Shown: positions 1 through 12,109 of the stretch, in pieces
Position numbering within the stretch: the stretch's first letter is position 1
Layout of the letters: every line of letters begins with the position of its first letter
From: Aplectana chamaeleonis
Taxonomy: Eukaryota; Nematoda; Chromadorea; Rhabditida; Cosmocercidae
DNA: 64,000 bases
Direction of reading: 5' to 3'
Assembly: GCA_029168955.1 (NCBI GenBank)
Contig: JAPDOI010001210.1
Coordinates: 1 to 64,000, forward strand
Notes under the pieces: model-generated
What the model saw: only the letters and a program-made list of their open reading frames with translations
The model's database searches: none
Told to the model about the DNA's origin: nothing
Position numbers and translations under genes: made by a program

Positions 1-1300
1 GTTTCGCGATTGCTGCTGAGTAGGTTAAAGCAGGCGTCAAGTTCTTTTTGCGTTGAATAGATTTGTCGTTTAATGAATTCTAAGGTAATATAGCACAGGT
101 TCGATCAAGCACTGGGTTAATTTATTTCTCAGTCTGCGCGGGAGGAACCACGGCAAAATCCGGCTCTCTTCTTTCCTCGATGTAGAAGCTTGTTCGTCAT
201 TTGGTTCTATAGAGCGCGGTTTCTATAGAACCAAATGATATCGGAAGGCCAGCAATAAAAGTATTCTGATTCACTCCATGTCTGCGCACCCACCTAGCTT
301 AAAGCGTGCAGTCATTAAGAACTTATACAGCACAGCGAAAATGGGTTTCGTCCAACAGCATGGACAAAGTTGCCTTACTAGAGCTATCGCGAGAAACCGC
401 GTTATCTAATGTATATCAGCCAGGGAACGGCACTGTACCGGCTTAGACGATCGCTCCGGCAAGTAGCACGCCGGCGCCGCAACGTCGGACGATACTGCAA
501 AAGTTCCTTTTTTACCTCCTTTTCTTCCCACTGACGCTTTTAGCGCAGCGGTCCGCTCGGCCCTAACCAAATCCAGTCTTGAAGACGCTGTCACGGTTGT
601 TTTATATTCAAACTCCGCCTTCTAATTCCCTAAAACGCCAGCTGATTCCGGATTCAGGTTGTATGATCGATTTTTGTGCTACCTCCAGATTGCGTAGTAT
701 GCCCATTTGGGCGAGCAGGAGACTGGCACGACGTCAGGTGTGGTCTACGTTATCGGGTGTGGCCTTTGTCGCTGAAGGAAAATTTATTTGGGGAAGCCGC
801 GCGTTTCTAATATGCACACGCGTTAAAGAACATCTTGCGGGCTTAAGGAAATCCAACCCCGCCACGCCGTTGCGATACGCATCGGAGACTGAAGCTATCG
901 AGAACCTGGAGTTTTGTGTTACCGTGGAAATTCTAGCGCGGGGAGCCACAAACTGCGGCACGCAAGACAGGTAAAGCTGTTTCCTGGATAACTGCTAAAA
1001 ATACTTTTAATGAACAGGAAGCAGGAATGTCTTTCCATATTAGCCGAGCTCGCCCCGTTTCTTGAACCTCTGTAGATTTTGACCTCAACGTCTCCCATGT
1101 CGAGAACTCACGCCTTCTGATCACCCACTGCGTCTTCGCCAATTAGGGTGCCCACTACTAACTTGGCTTGGCGCGAGTATAAGGTGAGCATTCTACGATC
1201 GTATTTTTGCTTTGTTAAGTGTACAGATCTTGTGGTTTTTCAGGCTTTTTATTGTAATTTGAAAGGTTTGCTTGGGAGGGGATATGTTGCATTCTGTTCT
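1..1300. other. No supported gene; small hairpin inside
   Basis: No conserved product is recognised here. The only open stretch of note, about 580-974 on the + strand, starts at TTG and lacks family resemblance. A perfect 16-bp inverted repeat separated by 10 bp lies at 197-238 (arms reading tcatttggttctatag and its complement). Confidence 0.5.
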
Positions 1301-1312
1301 TGATCTCTTTTC

Positions 1313-1400
1313 CAGGTCTTCGACGAAGGCGATATAGCCGAAACGTCAACTCGAATAAATCTACAAACGTGCTTGGATTTGGCTCTACTAACATATCACA
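1313..1400 (+). mobile_element. Penelope-like terminal fragment (hammerhead-related motif)
   Basis: About 75 bp are shared with 12110-12187: a short stem-loop (ggc-gatata-gcc), then cgaaacgtcaactcg, then an aataaatcta tract. The stem followed by GAAAC-GTC resembles the hammerhead-type motif known in the terminal repeats of Penelope-like elements. The usual CTGANGA box is degraded to TCGACGA. No linked reverse transcriptase of that class is seen; the neighbouring RT remnant belongs to another class. Confidence 0.45.
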
Positions 1401-1599
1401 CATACTGACTCAAGAAACCGTTTGCTGGGAACTTGACGCACACGGAATAATTCCAAATGAATAACATGAGTTTCGTAGAGGATGGCTTCCCGACATTTTA
1501 ATATTAGATGAATTGAACGATTGGACCCAAATCATCGATCAGAATCACTCAGTTGATATATACATTTCAATTTCAAGAACATGGAACTTTCAATGAGGT

Positions 1600-2950
1600 A
1601 CCACACGAAAGGCCCACTAAGAAGCTAGAGATTAATGAGTTTCATCCTCGAATAGTCCGCTGGCTCAAAGCATTTCTGACTCATCGGAGCTTTCGTGCTG
1701 ATGTTATAGACCTACCATTTACCCTTAGGATAGCGAAAACAAGACTCTCTCAGGAATCAGTCCTGTCTCCCATTCTTTTTAATGTGAACACAAAAAAAAA
1801 TTTTTAGGATCATAAGCGTTCTTGGAGTCACAAGCAAAGCATATGCAGATGACTTGAAAACTTATAAATGTATTCAGAGTCAAGAAGACATTCAATCAAT
1901 ACAGACGGCCATCAGTTCCATCTATCCAATGGTCACAGCAATGTAATCTCACCTCTTTGCAAAACAGAAAACAAAAATTTTGCATTCAGGTGAAAATAAT
2001 GGGAGAGCTTTATACACTTCTATTGATGGTGTTCAAATCTCACCAGTAACTAAAATTCAAGCGACCTTGGTTTTCTAATGTAGAAGAATCTTTCATTTCG
2101 ATTCACGCTGCGAAAAATCTTGCAAGATAATGCTATGCTTAAATTATGTGACCTCTTACAGGTGTTTGTCTACTACAGATCCCAAGACTCTTCTAGAAGC
2201 CTTCAAATCTAAGTGTACAGTGGACCAATTCTAGAATAATACGGAACTACCATATTTTGCCCAGTAAAAAGAAAACAAACTGTCATGCTAGAAAAAAGTT
2301 CAAAAATAGCTTCACGAGCAAATTTTTCCCTAGGATTGGTTAAATCACTTATGACTCCAATACCTCGGAATCAAGAACGACACTCAGAGCTTGGCATCGA
2401 ATCACTGTCTCTGCACAAGAAAGAAATGTAAGATTTAGTCATGTTTTCTCTCCATAACCCATAAATCCTCCCATAACCCAGTTAATCTTGATAGAAACAG
2501 ATTTCTTCTTCTTAAGCGGTCGATTACACGAGGACCCGCATTAAAACTCCAAATAGCTTGAGCCAGGTCTTCTCTGGAGAACTAACTTCTTCGTTTGTCG
2601 TGCAGGTTCCGAATACGTCAATCTTAGTAAGCGTTATCTAGATTCTCCAGCACACCTACTGGTCTCTTGAGCGTTGCAAAGAGGTTTCTGTTTCCCAGAA
2701 TATTAAGTTTATCGTACCAGTCTTTGAATCCCTCTTTTCTTTCTCCATATTTTTACTTTTTAGTTTTTCTTCTTTTCTTTAACATGTTTCTTTTGTGTCT
2801 GTTTTAAGGATCGCACATTCACAACAGATTCTGTCGCCTACGTTTTATCATTTCGGTGTAATGTCTCGTTTCATCCTCCACTCGTCTAAATATTCGACTA
2901 CACTCCAATAAGTTTTACTCTATGTAATAAACATGAACATGAACAAACTC
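1600..2950 (+). pseudogene. Degenerate CR1/jockey-type non-LTR reverse transcriptase
   Basis: Broken frames read in order as the palm and thumb of a non-LTR reverse transcriptase. They give WLKAFLTHRSFR, then VLSPILFNV (in place of the family's GVPQGSVLSPLLFNV), and the catalytic box AYADDLKTY at about 1839-1863. Later come ILEYGTTIFCP-like residues, SELGIESLSLHKKEM and FFVCRAGSEYVNLSKRYL, which match the conserved C-terminal order of CR1/jockey proteins. At least six stops or frameshifts and an A-run at about 1793 make it non-functional. The 5' part (endonuclease and fingers) is absent, as expected for a 5'-truncated copy. The 3' end may be the aataaacatgaacatgaac stretch at about 2925-2945. 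Confidence 0.7.
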
Positions 2951-3032
2951 TGAAGCATTTGCACTTGAGCTCTGGGGGAGGCTCTAGGGCTTGCTCCAGA
3001 TTTTCAGCGAGGTTCTACAAGTCAGTGTTGGC

Positions 3033-3170
3033 AAGATATATATGATCAGAAGATATCACAAGGTAGCTGAATTTAACACAAAACTGAAGTTTTAGGCAGG
3101 AATCTAACCCGCGTCGCATCGCTTTCCCGGCGAGAGTGTTACAATTACACTACCGGCACCGCTTGGCGTT
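3033..3170 (-). mobile_element. tRNA-derived SINE, copy 1
   Basis: On the minus strand a tRNA-like head has an A-box-like tagtgtaattgtaacac and a B-box-like gggttagattcct. It is followed by a short body (ttttgtgtt...cagctaccttgtgatatctt). The same head-body order occurs at 57195-57334, 57336-57425 and 58065-58180, so this is a dispersed SINE rather than a tRNA gene. Confidence 0.7.
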
Positions 3171-6100
3171 ATTCAGCTAGTTACAGTGATAATAATGAAA
3201 ATAATTCATTACGACCCTCTTCTCCAAAATTCGTGAGGCCCCGGTCAGACTTTCGTCGAAAAACCTGCTGAGTCCGAATGAGTCCGGGGTGGAAAACCTG
3301 CTGGAGTCCTTACTGGAGCCCGGTTGCCCCCAGCGCCAACCAACCTCTGCGAAACACACAATTGATAGTGACGATTATCACCTCAGCTGTGAATCGGAAA
3401 CGCGTTTGGTGGCTGATTTTTCTTGTTTCTAACATGTTCTGAATCTGATTTCCGTATCAGCAGCAGGTGGGGCAGAGCGCAGACGACGAGAATCGAGATA
3501 GTGGCGGGATTCGGCAGGTCTCTGTCGGCCGAAAAAACGCACCCAGATCACGTGAGAAACACCTGTACCGACCGGTGGGGGTGAGGATGACTTCGGCGGG
3601 ACCCAGTGGGACTCTGCCTGACTCAGTCATACATTGGCCCTGCCCTCAGCCGCATGAGAATCCATCAGTATCGACCGGGGATCATGGTGGGCATCAGACG
3701 GTCGCAGCTTCTGGACTCAGTAGGTTTGACTTTGCAACCCATTTCCCACGAATTCGGTGCGTATCGACCTGAGGACTCAGCAGATCCACCGACTATGATG
3801 AATGCCTGAGAGAAGGAATGATAGCACTTTTTTGATGCAATACACTTCCAAACCAGCCCTGAAAGTGAAAGAATGAGCCCTCGTATTGGATTTCGGGTGT
3901 TCGGATACCATATTTTGAATTTTATAGGAGTGGGATTTCAGACCCCGCGACGTGCTCGGAAAGCTAGTCCCACTGGAAGTTGTGGGGGATGATTAAAGTA
4001 ACAAAAGTATGCAGGGCGTTTCAAACGGGTTGTTTTGTAGAGCTACGAATTTGCAAAAACCGATTAAAGCTTACTAAATTTTTTTTTCAGCCAGAAGCAA
4101 GTGGAGTGAAAATAATAGTACTAAGTACGCTTCAGGTTATGAGGAGAAAGTAGGCATATGAAAAGCTTGGCGCCTTGATTTCTGGCTTATTCTTGAAATA
4201 AGAGCCGTTTACGAGATGATTGCATTATTTGCAAAGTTTAGCAGCTGTGACTTTAGTTCTTATGAAGCCAACAGAAGCAGAGTGGGCGCTTCTGTCGCGC
4301 TTGTCGCCTCTGCTTCGGTTGCTTTCATGAAACGCAGTCACGTCTGCTAGACATTTCGTTTGATGATGAAGTACTGTATAGTTAAAACTATTTCTCGTCC
4401 TGAAGGGAATTTCAAGCCACATAAGGAATTGTTGAGGATTAGAACAATCGTATGCATACAAACAAAGTAGAAAAAATCCGGATTAGATAGGCAAGGTCAA
4501 AGAATCTCTTTTTTTTTCCAGTGGCCTGTATTTACCATATATTTCGCTTTCTAGGTGACATTTCAACCTCGGCTGACTTTAAGCAAGCCAGCCAACCCTT
4601 CAGCAAAACCACTTACTTTTTTTTTATTTTATTCACTGAGCACATTCCATGGGGAAACTTACACGGCAGAAAAACTCGAGAAAAATTATCACTCCAGATT
4701 TTATCATGTCTGGTGTTTTTTCTGGAGAAAGGCTGCTCACTGCACATACCAGCCGATTTCCGCTCGCGGAAAACAAGAAATGCAGCCATGTTGGCCACAT
4801 GAAGAGGGCCGCACGCATTTTTGGTAGTTTTCCTTTTTTGACAACAGTCCGAAAGCTCAAAACAAACATCTGTTACTTTCCGCCCTTCGTGACCAAGAAC
4901 TCAAACCGACAAGTTTGTTTCTGAATTTAGACACTGGTTCTCCGGTGTAAAAAACCATTGGTACTCGCTGAAATTAATATCATCGTGTAATTATTTTGCA
5001 CTCGTCTGATCATCAGTATAAATCGTTTTTAGGGAAAATACTGCTTATGCCACTTTCTACTATTGCTCTAACGTAGCTGACTAAGTGACGAGGCCTTAGT
5101 TTTGTAGTGAAGCAGATGCGAGGATTTGTCGCTCACCCTCAATGGCCAGAATTCATAACGATAGAACCTGCGCGTAAGGGTAAATTATACTCTGAACTCT
5201 CTTCACTCAATGATGCTCTCGGCACTATCTCGCAACTGCAATCACGGCTTTGCCATGGATTTATCGTTGATGAGTGCGGTCCCAGTAATTCTTTTCATGA
5301 AAAATGTTATCTCTTACTGAGGCACCAAACCAAACAAACCATGAAAATCCTACCGAATCCCCAAAAAAAGCTGGAGAAAAAGAGTCAAGAAGATTGAGAA
5401 GTTGGTGTAGAACTTTCAATCATCGCCCAAATGACCCTTGAGTGAATCCTCTTAAGCAGTTTCTGAGCCATCCATTAGAGCGACCAGAATATACCTAGAT
5501 TTTAATTAGCCTACAGTAGCAGTAGAAGGCGAATAACAGAATTGTACATGATTTGCGACGGGAGAGAGAAACTTGCCCTCTTGTTAAGTGGCTCTTATGT
5601 CATTACAAGCACCTGGTGCAGTGTTTTTTGAGACGGACAAAGTTTACTTGTTACAAGTATGACCTTACCGCTGAAATTCTATTATGGACCCGGAACTGCT
5701 AACGAAGCATTTCTAAGTGGGTGGTCTCGCCGACATATGTGTAGCTTTTCAAACCAGTTTTTTTGAATTCTCCTTTTCATATTTGGGCCACAAAGCGTCA
5801 ACACCCTGCACCTCACCGTTGTGTACATGTGGGTGCGTCCCATGCTACTTCGGTTGCTTACCGTATACATACGTAGCTACATAAGTTCAAGTGAGTAATT
5901 CTGCACCTTTACGAAAATTGAACACAAAGCTGACATTCCCACGTGATTTTCGAACCACAACCATTAGTTTATTTTTCCTCATCGACTTCACTCAGAGAGA
6001 TTTAGCTTTACTTTAAAAAATCTCCCTATGAAACCATGTTTCACAATGGAGTTTTCAACAATGGAGAATTTATATTCAATCAGTGGAAATTAAACTTCGC

Positions 6101-6245
6101 ACTGGACATGCTCGAATAATAGCACGCGTACTCATCTAGACAAAAAAACATTGAATGAAGAGCTTGCTTTCATTGTTGAACAGTGTTTATCAGTTAAATT
6201 TTAATTATTTCTAACTCACTCTGAATGTCTGACGATCTTTGATAC
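3171..6245. other. No supported gene
   Basis: Several open stretches of 60-100 codons exist on both strands (for example around 3467-3809, 4521-4924 and 5107-5397). They overlap in different frames, many lack ATG starts, and none shows a recognisable domain. A T-rich acceptor-like site at about 4080-4090 is followed by only about 45 open bases and a weak donor. No RNA gene is seen. Confidence 0.5.
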
Positions 6246-6440
6246 CTCGGCATTAGGCTGCAATCACTTTGGTCGGCGCTGTGCACGTGTGAACGAACTG
6301 GCATCTTTGGGTCCTAGAAACTCTAGTTTTAGGCCATAGTTTTTCACCGCGCCACCTTCATAGTTTTCAGCTGCTTTCGGTCTAATCCGTCGATTTCTTT
6401 GGGGTTTTTGCGATAACATTTTTCATCGTGACCACTGCCC
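6246..6440 (-). mobile_element. TTAA-2 MITE fragment
   Basis: The minus strand begins GGCAGTGGTCACGATGAAAA and continues through a gcagctgaaaactatgaag segment. This matches the + strand of 55269-55360 closely. Only one terminus is recognisable, so the copy is partial. Confidence 0.6.
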
Positions 6441-7063
6441 CGCGCTTAGGATTTCTCGTGGATAGTACGACGCAATACCAAGAAAAAGTGGACAAGTCTA
6501 ATTGAATGTTTTTTTTCAAGCCGAAGCAGTTTGACGCTGGCAGAAACGCTCCATTAAAAGGGATCATCAGGAAAGTGGAGTGGCCGAGTCTACAGAGGTG
6601 ATGTTAAAAAATATTTCTTGAGCACCTGTATTCGTGGATAAAATTTCCAATTCCCCGAAACAAACCGTTGTGGTATTTTACATGGAAGATCTTTTCGAGG
6701 AAGGGGTTCCACTAGGCTGAAAAGGTTCAAGTGTTGCTAACTGCACCTGCTTCTGCTATTTCACTGGTTTGGTTTTCTGAACAGCAAAATGAAACCGTTT
6801 GTGTGAATCGACTCACATCGTGTTTTGTTTTTCAATAATAAGTATTGAGTTACTAGGATAGTACCGAAGAAAGAGAAGTCAGTTTCAAAACCACAAAATT
6901 CATCTATGAAGAATAGCGAAACGGGCTGTATTTGCGAATTGAAAGTCTCAGCCACGGGAATTAGTTTTCGAGAAATATTGAGACTGTCGTCAAGTCCACC
7001 CCCTAACACACTTTTTTTTTGTTGAGACGTTTCTGTCAGCACCAAACCGCATTTGCTTGGTAT
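6441..7063. other. No supported gene
   Basis: A 94-codon open stretch on the minus strand (6761-7045) contains some hydrophobic residues but no recognisable domain or flanking splice pattern. Nothing else is supported. Confidence 0.4.
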
Positions 7064-7254
7064 TGTAGTGGATTACCACTACAGTAGGACATCACACAAG
7101 AATGATCCAGGATAGTGAAGTGACATCAGATGTAACTCATTGATATGCTGTGTATTCCCTATATAAGGGCATCCTTTGTGTAATAAATCATTCTACCGGT
7201 CTGTGTGTGCAACCGCACTCCCAGAAGACCCGCGTGGCAGCATTCGATACAGTT
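7064..7254 (+). repeat. 5' LTR of the BEL/Pao element
   Basis: The LTR begins TGTAGTGGATTACCACTACA. A TATA-like cctatataagggc lies at about 7158-7170 and a polyadenylation signal (aataaatc) at about 7181. It shares about 90% of positions by eye with 9510-9707; similarity stops after gatacagtt. Confidence 0.75.
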
Positions 7255-7446
7255 GGTCCATCGGCTAAGGCAGCTGGCGACGACCACGATCGATCGACAC
7301 GCACGAAGGAAGTCACACCAGGAGCACGTTGGTTTAGCCGGACTTCTGCTAGCGGTCGTTTTCCAGAAAGGCACATCTCCACGACAAGACCTCGTCACTC
7401 TCTCTTCACGACAAAGCCTTTTAACAAGAGCTTCCTGCGGCGCCTA

Positions 7447-8640
7447 ACGACACAATTAAACATGGACAAAACCTACTCCGAAATGCGTGGTAAACTCTGA
7501 CAATCCATACAGGAGATGGACCACCAGAAAAGGACAATCCGCACTGCAGTGCCTGGGTGGATGGAAACAGAACGCGGACACGTCACAAGATGAATTCTCG
7601 ATAGAGTACTTGCAGTCTCGGAAAACGCTCATGATATTCACAACGAAGCAGCCAAGGCAGTGACTGAGCTGAAAGTTCTACCGGAGGAACTCGACGAACA
7701 CATAGATGCATTCCTCCACAAACACTACCCTTACCCGAATCACAGCATGCACCGTTTCCAGTACCCAAGTTCAGCGGCGGAATTTGGAAATGGGATACAT
7801 TTTCGACATGTTTCGATTACAGCATACACTCAAGAAGCATCGAGAACTCATACAAATTCAACTACTTACTTAACGCTCTCCAGGGGAACGCAAGAGAATC
7901 TGTGAGACAGTTTGAGGTCACCGAATTCAACTATCATCTGGAAATATCTCATCTCAAGGAAAAATACGGCGACAAGGAAATTACTAAAAAGATCGGACTC
8001 CTTATTAAACTTCCAAACATACGGAATCTCACAGCAATCTTTGGGAACATCAGGAAATCCTTTGTGAGCAAGCCTTCTCTTCCACCGTATCCCCAACTAA
8101 AACTCAAAGGGAGAACACGTCGATTATCTATTCCTTTCAGACAATCACCCTCCGCTGTTAATTCCTCTATCGATGTGCAGAAGCACTTTTCACGCGGAGA
8201 AAAGAAAACACGAAATGATGAGCGGATGGAGTACTGCGTAAAACCATGCTATTCATCGCAAGAGAGAATACATAAAGGCTGAACTCAAAATTTCTGCTCA
8301 ACCAAACCGATATGACACAAACCCAGGGTGACCCGCTGCAGCATCAACGCTCATGGACTGAAAACACCAACTTCAACGAGAGAGATTTTCCAATTCCCGT
8401 ATTCTCACCTGTTTCTACTGTTCCAGCCCACAATATCTCGCCAAAAAGACTGTAAATTGAGTTTACTTCAAGGGAACAAAGACTCAATCGTTATGAGACA
8501 GCAGAAGTCGGCGCTATGCCGAACTCCAAATCGTGGGAACCCAAATCACCTGGCTTCTTGAACTGCAAAAGGAACATGCCGAATCTGCAATCGTTTTGAC
8601 CACCACACATCAATATGTTCTGGTTCTTGCTTCAGAGCTG
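7447..8640 (+). pseudogene. Degenerate gag of a BEL/Pao element
   Basis: Coding begins with an ATG at about 7462 but is interrupted within 13 codons and by further stops and frameshifts. At about 7770-7990 the residue order (a W-DTF block, a KF-YL block, a G-A-E/R block and an ENY/FNYHL block) matches the gag domain of BEL/Pao elements (DUF1759 type). A single CX2CX4HX4C zinc knuckle lies at 8577-8618, as expected near the gag C-terminus. No protease or RT follows. The protein is not restorable from this copy by inspection and is described only. Confidence 0.65.
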
Positions 8641-8899
8641 AACCTACAGGTGCTACAATCCCATCGATCTGCACTCCAGTGAGATCACGACCACAGCCTC
8701 GGAAAAACAACTTTCGAGAAAATTAACTCAATTGCTTGCAATTAAGCAGATGGAACATCATCTTATGATAAGACGTTGTCTACTGAGTAACGATGCGATT
8801 GTCTTGTTTCTAGCAGGACAATCTCTTCAACTACTTCAAACTCCAACAACGCAACAGAAACACGAACGGCAACAGCCTCAAAACAGATAAACCAACTCA

Positions 8900-9460
8900 A
8901 CAACGTCATGTTTAAAAAGAAACTGATCATCCAGTTCATCCAACCCTTCCGGCCTCCGAGTAAACCCTTCTCTCCCCAAGAAACACGAACCACAACCTCA
9001 ACACGAGGAACCATCGCAGCAAAGCAACAGAAACACGAACAATAGCCCCAACATGAGAAACCAACCCAACAACGCCATGTTCAACGGGAAACTGATTATC
9101 CATTTCATCTCAAACATCCTTCCTGCTCATCCACATATCGTCAACAACAACATCCCAGTCCCGGGAGGCGACTACACAACCACCTCATTTCCGCTGGTCC
9201 GGAGAACTGGTCATCCAGTTCATCCCATCACCTCCACGGCCAGTGCCTTCCCTGTACAACAGTTTCAGCTCTGTAATGTGACATCAACCCCACATCGTTG
9301 CTCGTACTGGTAAAGAAACTGATCATCCAGTTCACCCTGAAACAGCCGTCCTCCCGGAACCAGATCCCCCCAAGAAGAAATTTAGCCTCGTCTCTAGGAA
9401 CCATCACAACGCTTGCCATTATCAAAGAACAAAACTGATAATCCGCTTCCGATCCGAACA
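8900..9460 (+). repeat. Degenerate 105-170 bp repeats inside the LTR element
   Basis: Variants of aactgatcatccagttcatc recur at about 8919, 9090, 9205, 9312 and 9432. The intervening sequence is rich in caacaac and cccc runs. They fill the position where pol would lie. Confidence 0.6.
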
Positions 9461-9509
9461 CCCCTCCTCGGACAAGAATTAAGCCAAAGATTACCGGCGA
9501 GCCCGGGAT

Positions 9510-9707
9510 TGTAGAGGATTACCACTACAGTATGACATTACGCAAGAATGATCCAAGATAGTGAAGTGATAGCAGATATAACTCAATGATATGCTGTGAG
9601 TTCCCTTTATATAAGGGCATCCTTTGTGTAATAAATCATTCTACCGCCTCTACGTGTGCAAACCGCACTCCCAGAAGACCCGCGTGGCAAGGCATCCGGA
9701 TACAGTT
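9510..9707 (+). repeat. 3' LTR of the BEL/Pao element
   Basis: It begins TGTAGAGGATTACCACTACA, has a tttatataagggc box at about 9608-9620, and carries the same aataaatcattctacc as the 5' copy. The two copies differ by scattered substitutions, so insertion was not very recent. Confidence 0.75.
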
Positions 9708-9810
9708 AAATTTCTTTTGATTGAACCTACTTTGCTTTTTGCTTTTTATAATGTGAGCAATCAGCAGCTTCAAAAAAGTCAGTATTTTTCTTGAAGAAAT
9801 AGCGTCGTGC

Positions 9811-10072
9811 TATAAAAGAGTGAGCGTTAGAATTGATCCCCGTACATCGAAAATGAAAAGGTCAGTAGAACTCTAATAAGCTGTTCTACACGAAATGTAT
9901 TTACAGGTATGATTGTGACTATGGCCTCAGCATCTTTACTGTATATAATCCCCATATACGAGGCGGTCGTTCTGTTCTCAGAATGCACATCGAAACCTCA
10001 ATCACCCGATTGATGCAAGTCGATGGCACAATAGTATCGTCTTTTACTTTGCGTCACCAGCGCAGGAGATAG
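9811..10072 (+). CDS. Possible small two-exon gene, unrecognised
   Basis: A TATA-like tataaaag (9811-9818) is followed about 35 bp later by ATG (9853). Exon 1 (9853-9860) ends at gtcagt. A 46-bp intron (9861-9906) ends ttacag, and exon 2 (9907-10072) runs to TAG. The joined frame encodes 57 residues ending in a basic HQRRR tail, with no domain I recognise. The short intron is typical of nematodes and the TATA spacing is suggestive. The product is short and could be chance, and further exons may exist. What is seen is the TATA-ATG-GT-AG order; that it is a gene is inference. Confidence 0.25.
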
Positions 10073-10248
10073 AGTGGAGAGCGCAACAAGCGCGAGGGAA
10101 AGTGGGCGAGGCATGCTTGATTATCAAGGGTACACCGCGGAACCTTCGGTAGAAGAAAAGATTATTGGAATGCCCTATCACACCTCGCCAAAAATTCATA
10201 GGCTAACAAAAAACATTGCGGTCCCGGAAGACCGGAGTTATTTTTGCA

Positions 10249-10503
10249 TCACGAAGAGCTGTAAACCCTCAATAACTTCACTATCTTATCAACATTTTCG
10301 AGTGTGTATGCTGCGACTAACCAATAGACTGCTGTAAATGTTATAGGAGTTTGTGCGGCTTTAACGATACGGTTCCATTCAGCACTACGCGCAGAAACAG
10401 ATTCAACGTTAGGACCGAGCTGCTGAATTGCAGTTGCTTCTTTATACGTGGGAGCCACGTCTTCCTTGGTACCGTTCTCTGGATTTTCCACGTTGCTTAG
10501 CGC
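10249..10503 (-). CDS. Exon-like open stretch, unrecognised
   Basis: On the minus strand about 83 codons are open down to the stop at 10249. The peptide has a polar N-terminal half (NPENGTKEDVAPTYKEATA) and a hydrophobic patch (ITFTAVYWLVAAYTL). There is no ATG at the start, so if real it is an internal or 3' exon. An AG lies just upstream at about 10504. No family is recognised. Confidence 0.22.
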   Translation of the reverse strand, partial: ALSNVENPENGTKEDVAPTYKEATAIQQLGPNVESVSARSAEWNRIVKAAQTPITFTAVYWLVAAYTLENVDKIVKLLRVYSSS

Positions 10504-10639
10504 TTATGCGTCAACATATTACATATAAGGTGACGGGTGTTTACGGATGAAGGCTAACGTTCACTCTATACACAAACCCGTACTCGCGCAATTTCCTCGT
10601 CTGCAGCTGTTTACGACCGTAGGTGGATCCACTTATCCC

Positions 10640-10930
10640 CTACTAATATCATCGTTGCAGAGACTGTTATAAAGTTTGGTAACAAGATTCTGCCGCTAAC
10701 ATCGCATCTGAAAGACTCCCAGCTTGAAGACGTCAGCACTCAGTTTCCAAGCCGTACAGTAGCATAGGCATTTAAAGTTTTTCTCCATAGGCACCATTCC
10801 AGCCAAGCAAACGCACAATACACGTGTCCATTTTTAAAGCATTCCTCTGGCGTGGCCGCAATTTGTCGTTTCTTTACTACTGATCCAAGATATGTATTCG
10901 AATTTCTCAACTTGCTTTGGTTACACTAGA
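10640..10930 (-). pseudogene. Very degraded reverse-transcriptase-like remnant
   Basis: Minus-strand fragments read KFEYISWISS and, further on, PMLLYGLETEC. Their order recalls the FEYLGS...LYGSECW region C-terminal of RTE-type reverse transcriptases. Several frameshifts and stops lie between them. This is a weak call based on two short blocks. Confidence 0.22.
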
Positions 10931-10940
10931 GATGATGAGA

Positions 10941-12105
10941 CGTTTTCTAGAAAGTCATCCGTGATTTGATTTGTCTAACGAAACAAGGTTTGAAAAACTA
11001 ATCCCTTTTCGATCCAAAGTCAGTGAGGGTTCTGTCACGGGAATGAGGGGAAGACCTAGGCTCTTAGCAAAAACCCCTTTATCACCAAACAAAGATGGCA
11101 ACCAACCTGGGCGGCATGCACGACTCCGAGTGTGGCGAAGGAACTGAGGCAGAGGATAGGATATCGGCGCTTTCCATGACTGCCCGCGAGTGCTGAGGGT
11201 CATCAATCCATGGTGTCTCAGCGAGGTCTCTGCTGCTCCATTCTCCTACGTAGGGTCGGCCAGTGGACGATTTTCAAGTGATCTCCAGACCTCGCACTGC
11301 GACCGTCAAACGCGCCGACGCCTTTCTGTTTCGACTTATTATACAAAGAATGGAGTACATCCAGTCTCTCTCAAACATCTTCCGGTTCTCCTTTTGATCT
11401 CTTGCTGGGAGGGAGTTATCCGCCCACTTTCCTGCCGCTAACCGATAGGAATCACAGGAGCAGCGAAGGCTGACGTGACGGCAGAAAATAGGCGGGGAGT
11501 CTTCCCCCAGTAAGAGATATAATTCAGAATCCATCTCCCTAATCGTCTTTTCTCTAATGGTATGCTTTCACCATTTAAACACGGATCGGGTTTTCGGAGT
11601 TTTATAGAGAGGTTTTTTCCTGTTCCTAGGGTTTGTTTCATTCATTCTTTTATTATTGAAAAAAACGCTCAAAGTTCTGGAAGCCGGTTGAGGCATCGAT
11701 TGTGTTTCAACACAGTTCGATTTCGCTTTACTCAAGTTTTGAGCTTTCGGTTATAGAACATTGCCCGAAATCTTGAAATTTTGCCGTTCTCTTTCTTTTC
11801 CCTTCTTCATTTCAGGAACTAATCAGAGTTAGCGGAAGTATTTTTCATTTTTCCGGTAGCCTTCTTAGTATGAGCGTTGCAAAAACTCCACCACGTTCGA
11901 ATGGGATTCAAGAGCTACCTTATGGTCGGCGGGAGTTCACATGTGGAAAGCATTTTTAACTGAATTCGTTCCCAGTTTGTTTTTACTGAATTCGTTTTTC
12001 TGCTGCGGAAAAAAAACGAAAACGTTGAACGGGTTTCGAAAATCGGTTTTCCTTTCAAAGTTTCTCTTCCAACAGCATCATCGCGCGCACTCGTAGCGCG
12101 CAGCT
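10941..12105. other. No supported gene
   Basis: Overlapping open stretches of 60-90 codons occur on both strands at 10955-11756, with no recognisable domain. No RNA gene or clear repeat was identified. Confidence 0.4.
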
Positions 12106-12109
12106 GGGT

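Larger units (their letters stand above)
7064..9707 (+). mobile_element. BEL/Pao LTR retrotransposon, pol-less
   Basis: Two direct LTRs (7064-7254 and 9510-9707) bracket an internal region with a degenerate BEL/Pao-type gag and no recognisable protease, RT, RNase H or integrase. At about 2.64 kb it is well under half the usual length of an autonomous BEL/Pao element. Both LTRs start TGTAG and carry a TATA-like box and an AATAAA signal. The distal LTR boundary and the primer-binding site are uncertain; a tggcgacga at about 7274 could be one. No clear target-site duplication was found. The copy cannot be autonomous, so it is either an internally deleted derivative or a member of a non-autonomous family using another element's machinery. 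Confidence 0.75.

Noticed and set aside
579..974. 131-codon open stretch ending near a gtaaag donor
   Set aside because: It starts at TTG, is overlapped by a minus-strand frame, and shows no domain.
3467..3772. 101-codon open frame
   Set aside because: Starts at a non-ATG codon, low-complexity GC-rich context, another frame overlaps it, no recognisable family.
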